DNA of 24,931 nucleotides from Pleurotus djamor (Eukaryota; Basidiomycota; Agaricomycetes; Agaricales; Pleurotaceae), in the NCBI GenBank assembly GCA_029747585.1, contig JAPEVF010000674.1:1-24931 (forward strand), read 5' to 3'. Under the pieces are notes generated by a model. It was not told the DNA's origin. It made no database searches and saw only the letters and a list, made by a program, of their open reading frames with translations. Each line of letters begins with the position of its first letter. Position 1 is the stretch's first letter. The position numbers and the translations under genes are program-made. Of this stretch, positions 9,576-19,754 are shown piece after piece.

Positions 9576-12008
9576 ATGGAGTCTACAATTCAATGGGAAC
9601 TCACCACGCAGCAATTGGCACGGGTTGTGGACCTTTTAAAATCCCATGCTAAAACCGACCCTTCCCTTCAGTCCCTCTACGACTCAGCGGATGACTGCCT
9701 TCTTGAACACCTCATTATTAACTCGCCCGCTATACCTACTGGTGACGCTTCTGGTCTCGTGGAATCCAAGAATCTCTTTGGGCTATTTACTTCCCGAGGT
9801 ACTCCTGATCTAGGCCGAGCTTCATCGCCATCCGCGACTTCTGTCCGTTTGACTGCTCTCGCTGCCCCAACCTCAGGGTCTATACGCTCCCAACACTCTA
9901 CCAGCTCATCAACAACCTCCGTCAAGTCAGAAGAGTTGGACGATGATTTGCTACGTCTCGCAGACTCTGAAAACCTGTGGTCTGGCGCGTCTTTCAACGT
10001 AAACAATGATCAAGAAGGGAGTGTTGTTAGCCTGGAGGACTACGGGAGCTCTCTTAATCCCAGCGACTCAGATGATGCGGACAGCTTGCTTGGGCAAGGT
10101 GATGAAGCCTGGCCCAACNGTCCTGACGATAATGGGCCAGGAAAGGGAGAGGAGGGGAGTGGGAATGGTAGCAGCAACGGTAATGACGGTGATGGGGATG
10201 GGGAATCTAATCAGGCTGGTGGCTCAGACGAGGGTGGGCATAAAGATGATGATGAGGAGGACAAGGACAACGAGGGTGACAACGAGGAGCCCGATAAGGA
10301 GCAGGAGGAGGACGAGGACGAGGACGAGGAGGAGGAGGAGGACGAGGAGAATCGAGATGAGCGGCCCCNTAAACGTCGCAAAGTCACTCTGGACGATGAC
10401 GAAGATCGTCCTAACGGTGGAGTACGGCTACCTGGTGGAATTGAGCCTATTCCGCCCAAGGCAGGTGGGAAATGCCCTCGTGGTAGTGGTGCACCATGGC
10501 GACAGGCTGAAGCGGCTCTCTCGACCCCCTACTCCGAAGGTACAAGAGCAGTCATTGGTCGGTTGACTGTTGCTGCTGAGCAACTCCAACCTCAAGATGC
10601 AACAAACTGGGCGTTTGCCATCGCGAATTATCTCCACACTCCCGAATCTCAATGCCTCAAGGTTTCTCTCTCCAAAGGGACCTCAATGCGGGGGATCATC
10701 ACAGACATCACCAAGTCAAACGCTATGCGAGCTGGTGAAGAGTTCTGTAGCATGTTGAACGTGATGCGTTTAGTCTGTCAGGTTGAGTCGTAAGTTATTC
10801 CTTATCTTCCGTTGGGTCCTCTCATTGAAGACTCTCAGTGTATCGATTCGATCGAAGCGGGAAAATCAAGAACAGATCTCGCCGTCCCTGGCTGATGTCT
10901 ACAATATGCAAGGACTTGAAAAGTATATTACAAGGCGGGGGTTCAGTAAATTGGTCACTAAAGGACGTAAATATGCTTCAATAGCAGCCGCTGGTGGGTT
11001 CGAGTTCTTCGTTGGCTAGTTTTTGTCATGCTTACTCTCCACTTGGAATTTAGGCAGTATATATATTCTGTGGATGATAGTTGCCACGCATTCCTCAAAA
11101 CNTTTTTTACTTACTCAACGATCAAGAGGTCAACCATCTCTGCAGTTTGATCCAATCGCCATCTCTGAGTACGCCGATGCTCCCTCTCCCCCTCCCTCTC
11201 ATCCTTCCTAACTACACTATCGGCTATGAATAGATGACGAGTTTGGGAAGCTGATCTGTAACCTCATCATCCCAACTCTGGTCAAAATCAGTCAGCAACA
11301 TCCCTTGATCATCGAAGGCATGTTTGATGAGGGAATGTTACTTAGCGGTGAAAGCCCAAATCTAGATTGCAATAATCTTGCTTCTACTCAAGCCGTACTT
11401 GAACGACTCCAGCATAAGTAAGTNGTTACCGCATATCACCATATCACGACTCTCATCAAGCTGAACCATAGCAAATTCCGGTTGAGCNAGAGGAATGCCA
11501 TGGCTTGGGGGGCGTTCCTTGCTTCTGTTGGGACGAGCCACTCCCTCTCGGTTGTGTACGCAACTGGCTTGGAACCCGCGGAAGGCGACATCACCCTACC
11601 ACCCGACGAGGCTCTGAAGGCCCAGCACCACATCATCAAAAGGTTATTATCCCCAACAAGCTCCTCATGTCATGTTCTATATACCAGCTATGATCCTATG
11701 AAGAAGTGCCATCTTGAACGCATCAATATGGACCTGCCTGATCGAAAACGGCTCACCCGTCAGGAGCGGCGGAATGCCAGGACGGCTGTGGATGTCCAAA
11801 GCTTAGCGGCACTTTCTTCACTGGTTCGTGACCATGACTAGTTTTGAATTGATAACTCTGATGGCCTGATTCTATTCCCTAGTTGCAAACGTTCTACGAA
11901 AATGGACTAAAACCCCCAAAAGAGTACCGTCGAATTCCTTCCACCTTAGGCAGCCTACCCCCAGACCTACTAAGGTATAATAGTGCCCACTTGAAAGAGA
12001 TACCTTAG
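9576..12008 (+). CDS. Large nuclear-type protein gene, 5' part, disrupted by KDZ transposon insertion
   Basis: Exons: 9576-10789, 10839-10993, 11054-11168, 11234-11417, 11472-11823, then 11883 onward. Phases agree if the n at 11102 is dropped. The first 673 residues comprise an N-terminal helix, a Ser-rich part, a Gly/Asn and Asp/Glu tract (about 180-260), a KRRKV nuclear-localisation-like stretch (266-270), then a globular, helical part with AAAGSIYILWMIVATHSSK and NDEFGKLICNLIIPTLVKI. I do not recognise the domain. The exon at 11883 is broken at 11941 by the element. Read-through into the repeat meets TAG at 12006-12008, giving a truncated product of about 715 residues. The open frame to 11841 ends in an intron, not a real stop. 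The other half resumes at 24351. A link to fungal TET/JBP-like oxygenases is only a guess from the 3' half. Confidence 0.72.
11935..11941. repeat. Target-site duplication, left copy (TTCCTTC)
   Basis: TTCCTTC abuts the left terminal repeat and is repeated exactly at 24344-24350, directly after the right terminal repeat. Seven bases match exactly. The eighth does not (C versus A), so the true duplication could be 7 bp or a mutated 8 bp. Confidence 0.85.
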
Positions 12009-12236
12009 TAGGTAGGATTCTGTGGGCACAGCCCAGCATCTGGGCATGCCCACTCAAAGTATATGTGGGGGCATGGGCATGCCCCATTTTGCAAAATTTC
12101 TACCAAGTTCAAGTTTGGGCATGCCCTTTTGTCACACTGTCACATACTATAGTGGGCATACCCATTCAAAACATATAGTGGCTTGGCACCACTTGGGCAT
12201 GCCCACTCATTGAAGCTCCATAGATTATACCTTACC
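11942..12236 (+). repeat. Left terminal inverted repeat of the KDZ element
   Basis: This matches the reverse complement of 24049-24343 over nearly its whole length with scattered differences. Shared landmarks in order: AGGCAGCCTA, ACCTACTAAGGTATAAT, TGTGGGCACAGCCCAGC, CATTTTGCAAAATTTCTACC, TTTTGTCACACTGTCACAT, ACATATAGTGGCTTGGCAC. Five GGGCATGCCC-type palindromes lie inside, at 12042, 12075, 12117, 12154 (one mismatch) and 12195. An internal hairpin lies at 11966-12012. Confidence 0.88.
11966..12012. repeat. Hairpin-forming inverted repeat inside the left terminal repeat
   Basis: CCTACTAAGGTAT (11966-11978) and ATACCTTAGTAGG (12000-12012) are perfect 13-bp inverted arms around a 21-base loop. 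The same arrangement, slightly diverged, is kept in the right terminal repeat (about 24272-24320). Conservation at both ends suggests a transposase-contact or strand-transfer function. Confidence 0.75.
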
Positions 12237-12545
12237 TTGGATCGATTTTTGTGAAGAACAAGTGTGGTATGTATATATCAGATGCATCTTTCCATGGTGA
12301 CATGGCAAGCCTGAGCCAGCAGTTTAACTGAGCCCTTGTATCTAACAATAAACTTCTCATATAATAGAAGGTATGAGAATTGCATGTATACAAACCGCTA
12401 ATATGTAAGCATACTTTCACAGTAGATCCATGATAGATGTCTGTGTTCCTACTTATGATTTTTACTATTTCAAGTTGAGTTTTACCTTAAGACTAGGTGC
12501 TTTATATACCTGTTTGCTTATTCTACTAAGATAATTTTTATCTGT
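12237..12545. other. AT-rich spacer between terminal repeat and palindrome array
   Basis: No gene or clear repeat is seen. The short minus-strand open frame at 12232-12420 has no support. It separates the left terminal repeat from the 33-bp array. Confidence 0.5.
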
Positions 12546-12877
12546 GGGCATGCCCAAGAGTAAGATGTAGTTACCCGTGGGCATGCCCAAGGGTAAAACA
12601 TATTTTGCTGTGGGCATGCCCAAGGGTAAAACATGTTTCGCTGTGGGCATGCCCAAGAGTACAACATATTGACCCATGGGCATGCCCAGGAATAAACCAT
12701 ATTCACCCGTGGGCATGCCCAAGGGTAGAACATATTCCTCTGTGGGCATGCCCAAGAGTAAAACACTCTGACTCATGGGCATGCCCAGGAATAAACCATA
12801 TTCACCTGTGGGCATGCCCAAATATTGGGACTTAGAGACATTTGCATTTTCAAAGTGATCTTACCTTGGGCGTGCCC
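12546..12877. repeat. Left subterminal 33-bp palindrome array (GGGCATGCCC)
   Basis: Nine perfect GGGCATGCCC palindromes begin at 12546, 12579, 12612, 12645, 12678, 12711, 12744, 12777 and 12810, an exact 33-bp period. One variant copy, GGGCGTGCCC, follows 58 bp later at 12868. The spacers are related AT-rich sequences such as AAGGGTAAAACATATT or AGGAATAAACCATATTCACC. The array lies just downstream of the KDZ transposase stop codon (12913-12915 on the minus strand). The unit matches the right array only as reverse complement, so the arrays extend the inverted-repeat symmetry inward. Likely transposase-binding sites. Confidence 0.9.
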
Positions 12878-12912
12878 AAGTAAAAACAATAAACAAAGAA
12901 GAACTTAATAAA

Positions 12913-15900
12913 TTACCAAAGGTTGGCATCTTCTACTCCATCATTACTAACTACACTAGTGTCTCTGAATACATCTGCCATATGAACTGCATCAATGGCA
13001 GCAATGTACTCTGCATCATCATCATCATCAGGCTCTGACTCATAGACATCATCATCATCAGGCTCTTCATCCAAAACCTTATCAATGTTAGATTCAATGG
13101 ATGCCTGAGACAACTCATCCTCAGATGGGCCCCATGGAGCAGGGATTGTATCCCCAGTACTTAACCATGAGGTAGCCTTCTTCCATGTAGCACAGAGATC
13201 AATTAACTTCTGACGCTGAAGCCCAAACTGATATTTGAGTCCAGGAGACAGATCTATTGTGGGCATAAGTTTATATGACTGGCAAAAAAGAAAAGTAGAC
13301 ATACTTTCATCCTGGAGACAATGTTCAATAATCTCCCACTCCTCAGAAAACCACTCCTGAAGTGAAAGTCGCTCATGAACTATACGGGAGTTCTCTTCAC
13401 CACACCTATCCTCCACAAGAAGAGCACGGATGCCATCCCGGGTTGCATTATCAGCTAGCCACAGAGGGGGTACAACATCCTCATTGTCTTCTGTTAACCC
13501 CACATCATCCCAAATTTCGTCATCAATATCCAGGGTGAATAAACCAGACATTGGGACCTTGGAAGGGACACGAGCATTCCGCGGAGCCCTGCGTTGCTCA
13601 ACCAATCGAGCCAGGCTATCAACAAGTGTGTTGTATTGGCGAGCAATTGCTTGGATACCTGGCTCTCGACGGTTGATTGCACTTTGGGTATGGTGACGTA
13701 GCTGCTTATCTAATAAAGAAAATGAGAATAGATTCACGTATAAAGAAGGAAGCACATACCAAGACCCTTACGACGATGAGCACGCTCGATTGGAGCAATT
13801 TCAAAACGGCGATGTCGAAGGCGATCCCTTAGTCGAGTTTTCAGCGCCAAAGCATTCATGCGTGTGCGAATGAAAGGACTGTTGATGAGATGTCGTAACT
13901 GGTTTCCTTCTTCCACACCAAGGGCCTGACGCTTATTGTCAAAACGTTTCTGAGCACTATCTAGGCTCGCCCGAGCAGCTGGAAGCTCAGAGTCAGCTTG
14001 GACAATATCAGCGGGGAATGCGGTGAGGTCAGTGACAATTTCCTCAAGTCGCTCAAGTCGAGCCTTAGCAATATCCCGAGCTTTCATAAGTCGAAGTGTT
14101 TCTTCAACAGCATTTCGACCATGGTTACGATTTTTCCGAGGCAGCGGCTTTGTTTGTTCAGTGACTTGGAGGGCCCACTGAGTACGCAGGGTCTCTTCGG
14201 AAACATTGAGAGTTCGCCGGGCATGAGCAGCTTCTTCAAACTTTTCATTACTTGAAACCTGCTTTCGGGCAAGCCAGACTCCAAGGCTCTTCAAACTGTG
14301 TTCATCGTCATGCTGGATTTGAGTATCGAGTACATACAAGCGGCGATGATGCTGGAGAACCATGTAAATCCCAGGAAAAAAAATCATAAGGTTGATTAAC
14401 CCACCCCACAGACTCGCAGATACGCAATTAAACCGCTAATGGAGCTCCAAAAGCGTTCACATCCCTCCCCATCAGTCAATCCAAAGCCTTCAACCTTCCG
14501 TGGATGATACACAATCTGACATGGCCACTGGTGACCAAATGCATGGAAGACGGAGATGCCAAACTTGATGCGATTGATGTATCGGTCGAGAAAACCATAC
14601 TTTATACAACTTCGGTGGAGCTGGCACCCAATATCATAGAGGATTCCCACTGAGAGTGTTGAGGGAAGATGTTGGAATAACATCTCGATCAAAGTCAGGG
14701 TGTAGTGTTGCTTTTCGCCCGCAGAAGTCATATTTACAAGCCAGAGGACACGATCATGGCGGCAAAGAAGCCCCATTAGGGCAGTGCTATCAAAGAACTG
14801 TGAGCTAGCCTTTGTTCGACGCTCATCAGCTGCGGTGAAGCTTTTTTNCGCAGCCAGCTAGGACGGCGTTTGATATAGGAAGGCCTGTCTCGATGCTGTC
14901 TTCATCATCACTCCCATCTGATCTCTCATCACCATGACTAGATGAACATGTCGAGCGGCGCGATGCAACATAGCCTTCCATTGCCCTGGCCAATTTCTCA
15001 TGTATGAAGACGGAACGAGAATGCTTCAGTGGTGGGTCATGTAGACTACTCCGTCGTTTTTGGGTAAAGCAAGCATCGAGACATACAAGGATATCGGGGC
15101 CTTGAAGTGTTGAACGAGGGAAAGCACCACCGAAACATGCTGGGCAACGGGCACGAAGGTATTCACTGGGTCGATCTCGGGATGGAGGTTCAGCGAAGGG
15201 GTTTTCATCAGTTTCGTCAAGAGAATCCTCATCGTCGGATGAGCTGCGAGTTCGTTTACGTGATGGGGTGGAGGGATAACTCTCAGTGGGAGGTGGGGAA
15301 TAGTCAACATCATCATTTGCGCTACTAGAACACGGCTGTACTATAGACATATCATCGTGATGCTCTATACCACGTAGCTCTGAACGCGCGGCGTTTCGAA
15401 GGCTGTCGACGTGGTGCTGGGTCTGATGTTGAAGGTAATTGAAGAAGTTGAGGGCGTTCGAAAAACGGCGGCGCAAAGGGTCCTGTGTAAATCTATGAGT
15501 GAGCATCCAGCACTGAATCCCAAGACACTTACTTGACCTGCAAGTTGATAACCGCGAGTGCCGAGGAAACTTTCGACAGCCTGGCACCAAGCTGTGTGAT
15601 TTGGAGGGAGGTTGACGAATAGCTTCGAGACGAAGTCAAGGACTTGTATCTCGACCGCAAGGGTGGGCTTCCATGGCGCACAGGGGAAAAGACCTCGCTC
15701 GACGAGCTGACGGCTAGCCGGATTACACGAGCACACTTGAATAATGATACGTTCAAGAGCTGAAATCATTGATGTGAGTCAAATGAGGAAAACGAGCGGA
15801 AAGCGAGAGGGACATACTGTAAAATCGAACAACAATGACTTGCGAGGCCTGCACATTGGGGCAATTGCAAGGAGGGACCGGATTGATACTCAGGGACTCG

Positions 15901-16325
15901 CGGAACGATTTGCTAGTGGCGACGATGTCGAGATAGGTGGGGATAATTGATGGAATGACCTGGGTGGTCCAAGCCACCCATTGTTTCTCTTTCTTGCGGC
16001 GGTTACGGCTCATGAGTGCGAAGTCAACGTCAATGGGGTTTGGAATATCCTCCTCATGCGAAGGACCCTGCAATATGGGGGACGGTGAACGAATTCGGGG
16101 AGATTCGCAACCGAGGATAAATCCCACTTGACCGGGACGCGGCGGCAGATTGGCTGCCTGACCTAGCATCGCACCACGAGCCATGTGGAGGATGGGGTGG
16201 CCATCACGGTGCTCGGAGAGATGGTGGAGGGTTTTCGTTACGGGGAACAGGGAATAATCTCGTGTGCGGGGAGTCGACTGCGTTGCAGCAGATTTTGCCT
16301 TCTTCGTTAAGCGCGGTCTCGACAT
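12913..16325 (-). CDS. KDZ-superfamily transposase
   Basis: Likely catalyses cut-and-paste movement of the surrounding element. Minus-strand exons: 16325-15818, 15759-15533, 15482-14405, 14351-13760, 13709-12913. Phases agree (1066 codons) once the n at 14848, next to a T run, is dropped. Visible parts: an N-terminal CNCP...CSC...GLFPCAP cysteine cluster (about 153-193) of the type that accompanies KDZ enzymes; ARCPACFGG (about 356) leading to ILVCLDACFTQKRR; FTAADERRTKASS; LLCRHDRVLWLVNMTSAGEK; YDIGCQLHRSC; FGHQWPCQIVYHPRK; DGEGCERFWSSIS. Likely catalytic acids are Asp381, Asp528 and Glu587. The C-terminal third is a long helical region and an acidic tail with DDDD runs. It diverges from the gene at 17347. 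No premature stop is seen, so it may be functional. Confidence 0.93.
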
Positions 16326-16566
16326 GATAAAGTCAGTGACTTATAGGAGGAGGATTAGACGAGGACATGAAGGAAAAATAGTACTACGCACCTCAGTGGC
16401 AAATGCCAGACACAACCAAGCTGTTTCCACTACAGGAATCAATGTTCACGAAGACGAGCGCTGTTAGCTACAAAGGCAGGCAGGTAAGCGGCCGTGACGA
16501 TGAGCTAGGGCAGGAATCCCGACCTATTCTCTGAAATGAAGACCCGCAACGACAGAGAGGGAGAGG

Positions 16567-16660
16567 CCCACTGATCAACTGATCAAGGGGCGACGTAGCA
16601 GATCTACTGATCAACTACGCTTCACGAGCACGTCGGCTGACGAACTCGTGCAAAATGGGG
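16567..16660 (+). repeat. Inverted repeat in the divergent region, left arm
   Basis: This is the reverse complement of 17156-17249, with few differences. It starts CCCACTGATCAACTGATC and includes GGGGCGACGTAGCAGATC, ACTGATCAACTACGC and CACGAGCACGTCGGCTGACG. It is rich in TGATCA and other palindromic words. Confidence 0.82.
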
Positions 16661-17155
16661 GAAGGGGATGGATAGATGGGAACGTGGAGGGATGGGAACG
16701 AGGAGGAGGGCAACACGGCGGAGGGAGGGTGGAAGGGGTGTGATTGCGTGCGGAGATCGACGACGAGACAGATATTGGGCGTAGATGGAGGACACGGAGG
16801 AGGGAGGATGATAGAGGGGACACGGCTGGCGATGAGGACAGTGGTGTTGGGGATGGGGGAGACGACGAGCTCCCAAGTCACGTTCAATCTCCGCCATCAG
16901 TGGCGCATCAGAAATTGATGGCGCACGGACCATCGGAGTTTGAACCTAGTTGACAGCTGCGCCACATCAGCGATTCCCCCCAACTCCTCCCCTCATCGTC
17001 CCTCACAGTGCCTAGGAGATCTCTAGGTGCTGTGCCTGCGAATCGCTGCCCATTTGCAACGGTAAGTCTCGCAACGTCGATTGCAGGTGAGAGGTGACCC
17101 ACTAACACCCTTTCCTAGCTTTTCCCTCAAGATATTTCCCCACCCACCCTCCTTC

Positions 17156-17249
17156 CCCCCATTTTCAGCGAGTTCGTCAGTCGACGTGCTCGTTGGCGTA
17201 GTTGATCAGTAGATCTGCTACGTCGCCCCTTGATCAGTCGATCAGTGGG
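17156..17249 (-). repeat. Inverted repeat in the divergent region, right arm
   Basis: Partner of 16567-16660. It contains TTCGTCAGTCGACGTG (17173-17188), GTAGTTGATCAGTAGATC and CTACGTCGCCCCTTGATC, and ends in GATCAGTGGG. The arms are about 495 bp apart, so this could be a folded regulatory symmetry serving both genes, or a small nested foldback/MITE element. No target duplication was found. Confidence 0.82.
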
Positions 17250-17346
17250 TACCTTCCATCGACGGACGACGCAACGCCGACCCTACGCCGGACCCTTCCC
17301 GAACGCCTTGAGATCCTCGATCTGCTACCCTAATCCCCCCTTCGTG

Positions 17347-19592
17347 ATGTCATGTACGTTGTCGTCATCGATTCCGTTGGTGTTTGCTAAGTTATTGCTC
17401 TGTAGTCAATCCGCTCGACGTCGAGAAGGATGAGGATCTGCTGATGAAATGGCACGCGCGAGATTCAGACATACGTACGCATCCACAGCCTCACGGATTG
17501 CAAGCTCAGATCTGAATGTTGAACCTTTATTATTTAGCCTTCCACGCATCCGATGGTCGTGTTGGCGCTCTCCTGCCCGGCTCGAAGTTTATAACCTCCC
17601 CCAACACCCTCCATATCCCTAAANTTCCCTGCTTCTGGGCAGTGCAACGTCTACCTCAATGACGATGGTCGATTCGGGGAGCACGATTACGCGCGATGGA
17701 CTCAACACTACTCTCCGTCGTACCCTCATTACGGATGCATCATGCGCAAGCCCAACAAGCGCGATGATCCCTTACGCATAATGTGGCATACTCTATCTCG
17801 CGACGACTTCGTCCAGGATTCTGACACCAACGCATCCGCACTTGGAAGAGTTCACTTTCGCCTATGCCAGTTGATCAAGGTCCAAGTCAAGGCGCTGCAA
17901 GTCGAATTCGAGAAGGTCCGGAATAATCCCCAACTGTACGGATCACGCCATGGGACCCGTCAAATGGTTCAATCTATGGTCAACCAGGTTAACACTTGGA
18001 TGGGTCGTCTCGGAACTCTAAGCGCAACTTTCGCGGAGGCTCGTGTCATGGTCGCCGACCTCCAGCGTTATTGGTTGAATGTCAAGGCATTCATCTACTA
18101 TATGATGGTAGCAAAGCCAGCGATGGATGCGGGTGGCGCAACAGTTCTTTACCCACCTTACAAGTTCCTCGGCACAATCACTGACTCTCTCACCGTGGTG
18201 GAGGAACACGCTCGCGCAGGAATCCCAGTCTGGTTTGTATGCTCTCTCGACCGCTTTTCGCATGTACGCATCGATTCCGTTGTCCGTCCCATGCCCTTCG
18301 AGGAATATTTGGTCCTCTCCCATCCCCCCACATCGAAGCCCGTTTTCTCCGGTTGTGGCAATTCCGATAACAAATGGACGGCTTTGGCATTGTTCTCTCG
18401 CGACTACTTTTCCTTCAATCACACTACGGGTACGCTAATCGAGCAAGACGTCACAACTAGCGAATGGCGTCTCCACCAGTCACGATCAGATGCCGGACCG
18501 TCTTTGCCAACTCCTCGATCCCAATCTACTCATCAAGCAGCCTGTAAGTTCTATTCCCTCTGATCGGCTCTGCAAGCATGCTTAGATGTCATCATAGCTG
18601 CCAACATGGGATCTCGACCAACCAAGATCGATGCTCCGGCCATCGTTGACGCTCGATTCCTCCCCAATGACCACGCTTTTGTCCCTCCCATGATACCTGC
18701 CTGGCAGAGGGCTCTGGCCAAGGTAATTCGGCTACCTACCCATGTGCTTTCGTCCTTCAAGATGGGGGATCATGGGTTTCCCCTCCCTGATCCATTCATC
18801 CTTGTACCCGCATCCGATGAACCTATGGTCATTGCACGATGTTCGTCTGCGTATGTCACATGGGTTACTTATCAGACATCCCTCATCCATCGCCTGTCGA
18901 AATTTCCCCCGGAAGAACTTCGGATGTCATCAAAATTGTGGCGGGAAGGACTCTCCGCTGCTGCCCACGTTGCAGGAGTCCTTCAACCCCATGGATCATC
19001 AAAGCAGGGTGTGAAGTTGGCAGGAATGATGGATGTGCTGAAGAAGTGGAGTGAGGAGCATGGTATTAGTCTACGGGTACTGACGCCAGAGGCGAACTGG
19101 GGATCGGAGAAGCTGCAAGTGGGCTCGCTACCCACGTCCAACACGGCTCGGGAAATATTCTGGGAGTTGAACGAACTCCACCTTCGTTTCGAACTCAATT
19201 GCCTCGATGCCTACATGCATCAACCCACCACAGACGATGAAGATCGACCCTGCGCTATTCGCATGTGTTTCCCGAGCTGGAAGCACTCTGTTCCCGGTGG
19301 CGATGTCACCACAGTTGCTTGCGCTAACGCCAACACGGGTCTATCCGCAGCGCCTATTCAGACAAGAGGAATTTTCATCGCAAATCTAGCTGCCCTGATG
19401 AAGACTTGGAGGGGTGTTGACCCCCATATTGTCTCGTACGCGGAGACGTACGAAAAGAAGGGACTGTCGGATTTGGACTTGGAGCTTCTTGAAGGACTTT
19501 GTTCTCGCTTCTACTGCCAGTCTTTCTTCAATCGTTCCGCGCGTGCACCTCATGTACCTCGTTCGCTCCCTCATATGCCATCCTTCTCATAA
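17347..19592 (+). CDS. KDZ-element accessory protein 1, function unknown
   Basis: Not recognised by domain. Exons 17347-17353, 17406-17474, 17538-18543 and 18598-19592 join to 691 residues when the n at 17624 is dropped; removal links HIPKFPASGQC to NVYLNDDGRFGEHDYARW in one frame. The start ATG at 17347 gives MSFNPLDVEKDEDLL; the frame stays open upstream to 17230, so a longer start cannot be excluded. The protein looks soluble and globular: a DYARWTQHYSP segment, a basic stretch KPNKRDDP, a helical central part, GIPVWFVCSLDRF (about 270), then a C-terminal half with WKHSVPGGDV. No signal peptide or membrane helix is clear. It is the first of two co-oriented genes and shares the divergent region with the transposase. 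I infer an element-encoded helper; the catalytic role is unknown. Confidence 0.75.
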
Positions 19593-19754
19593 ATTCAGGG
19601 TTGATTTCTCCGATTTTTCGCTTTGACCTTTCGCTGGATGTTTGTTTTTACTTGTTGATTTTTGCTCAATTTACACGTTGTATCCCTTCTCAACCTCGTT
19701 CCCTGTTTTTCTAAGTCCTCCGCGAAATTTTTCAACCGTCTCGTTTTTTTCGAC
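19593..19754. other. Short T-rich intergenic spacer
   Basis: 162 bp between the two plus-strand genes of the element. It is T-rich and pyrimidine-rich (TTTTTCG just before the next ATG) and has no open frame worth calling. It would have to hold both the end of gene one and the promoter of gene two, unless they share a transcript. Confidence 0.5.

Larger units (their letters stand above)
16326..17346. promoter_or_regulatory. Divergent promoter region of the KDZ element
   Basis: This 1-kb gene-free stretch separates the transposase from the plus-strand genes and should carry both promoters. It contains a 94-bp inverted repeat (16567-16660 and 17156-17249) flanking a strongly strand-biased centre, G/purine-rich on the plus strand at about 16656-16740. 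The open frames across it in several phases are products of this biased composition. No clear TATA box was picked. Confidence 0.55.

Noticed and set aside
10211..10459. Minus-strand poly-Ser open frame
   Set aside because: Antisense of the Asp/Glu tract of the gene at 9576.
11482..11841. Stop codon at 11839-11841 as the end of the gene starting at 9576
   Set aside because: It lies in a phase-consistent intron (11824-11882). The exon after it continues in frame to the transposon junction and, past it, into 24351.
12546..12877. CRISPR-like array
   Set aside because: The period is regular, but the shared part is a 10-bp palindrome, the spacers are related to each other, the array is mirrored at the other transposon end, and the organism is a fungus.
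12546..12877. GGGCATGCCC fits the p53 half-site consensus
   Set aside because: Fungi have no p53. Palindromes of this form arise independently and here belong to a transposon end.
16611..16953. Several overlapping Pro/Ser- or Arg/Gly-rich open frames
   Set aside because: Products of the purine-rich strand-biased promoter region, open in many frames at once.
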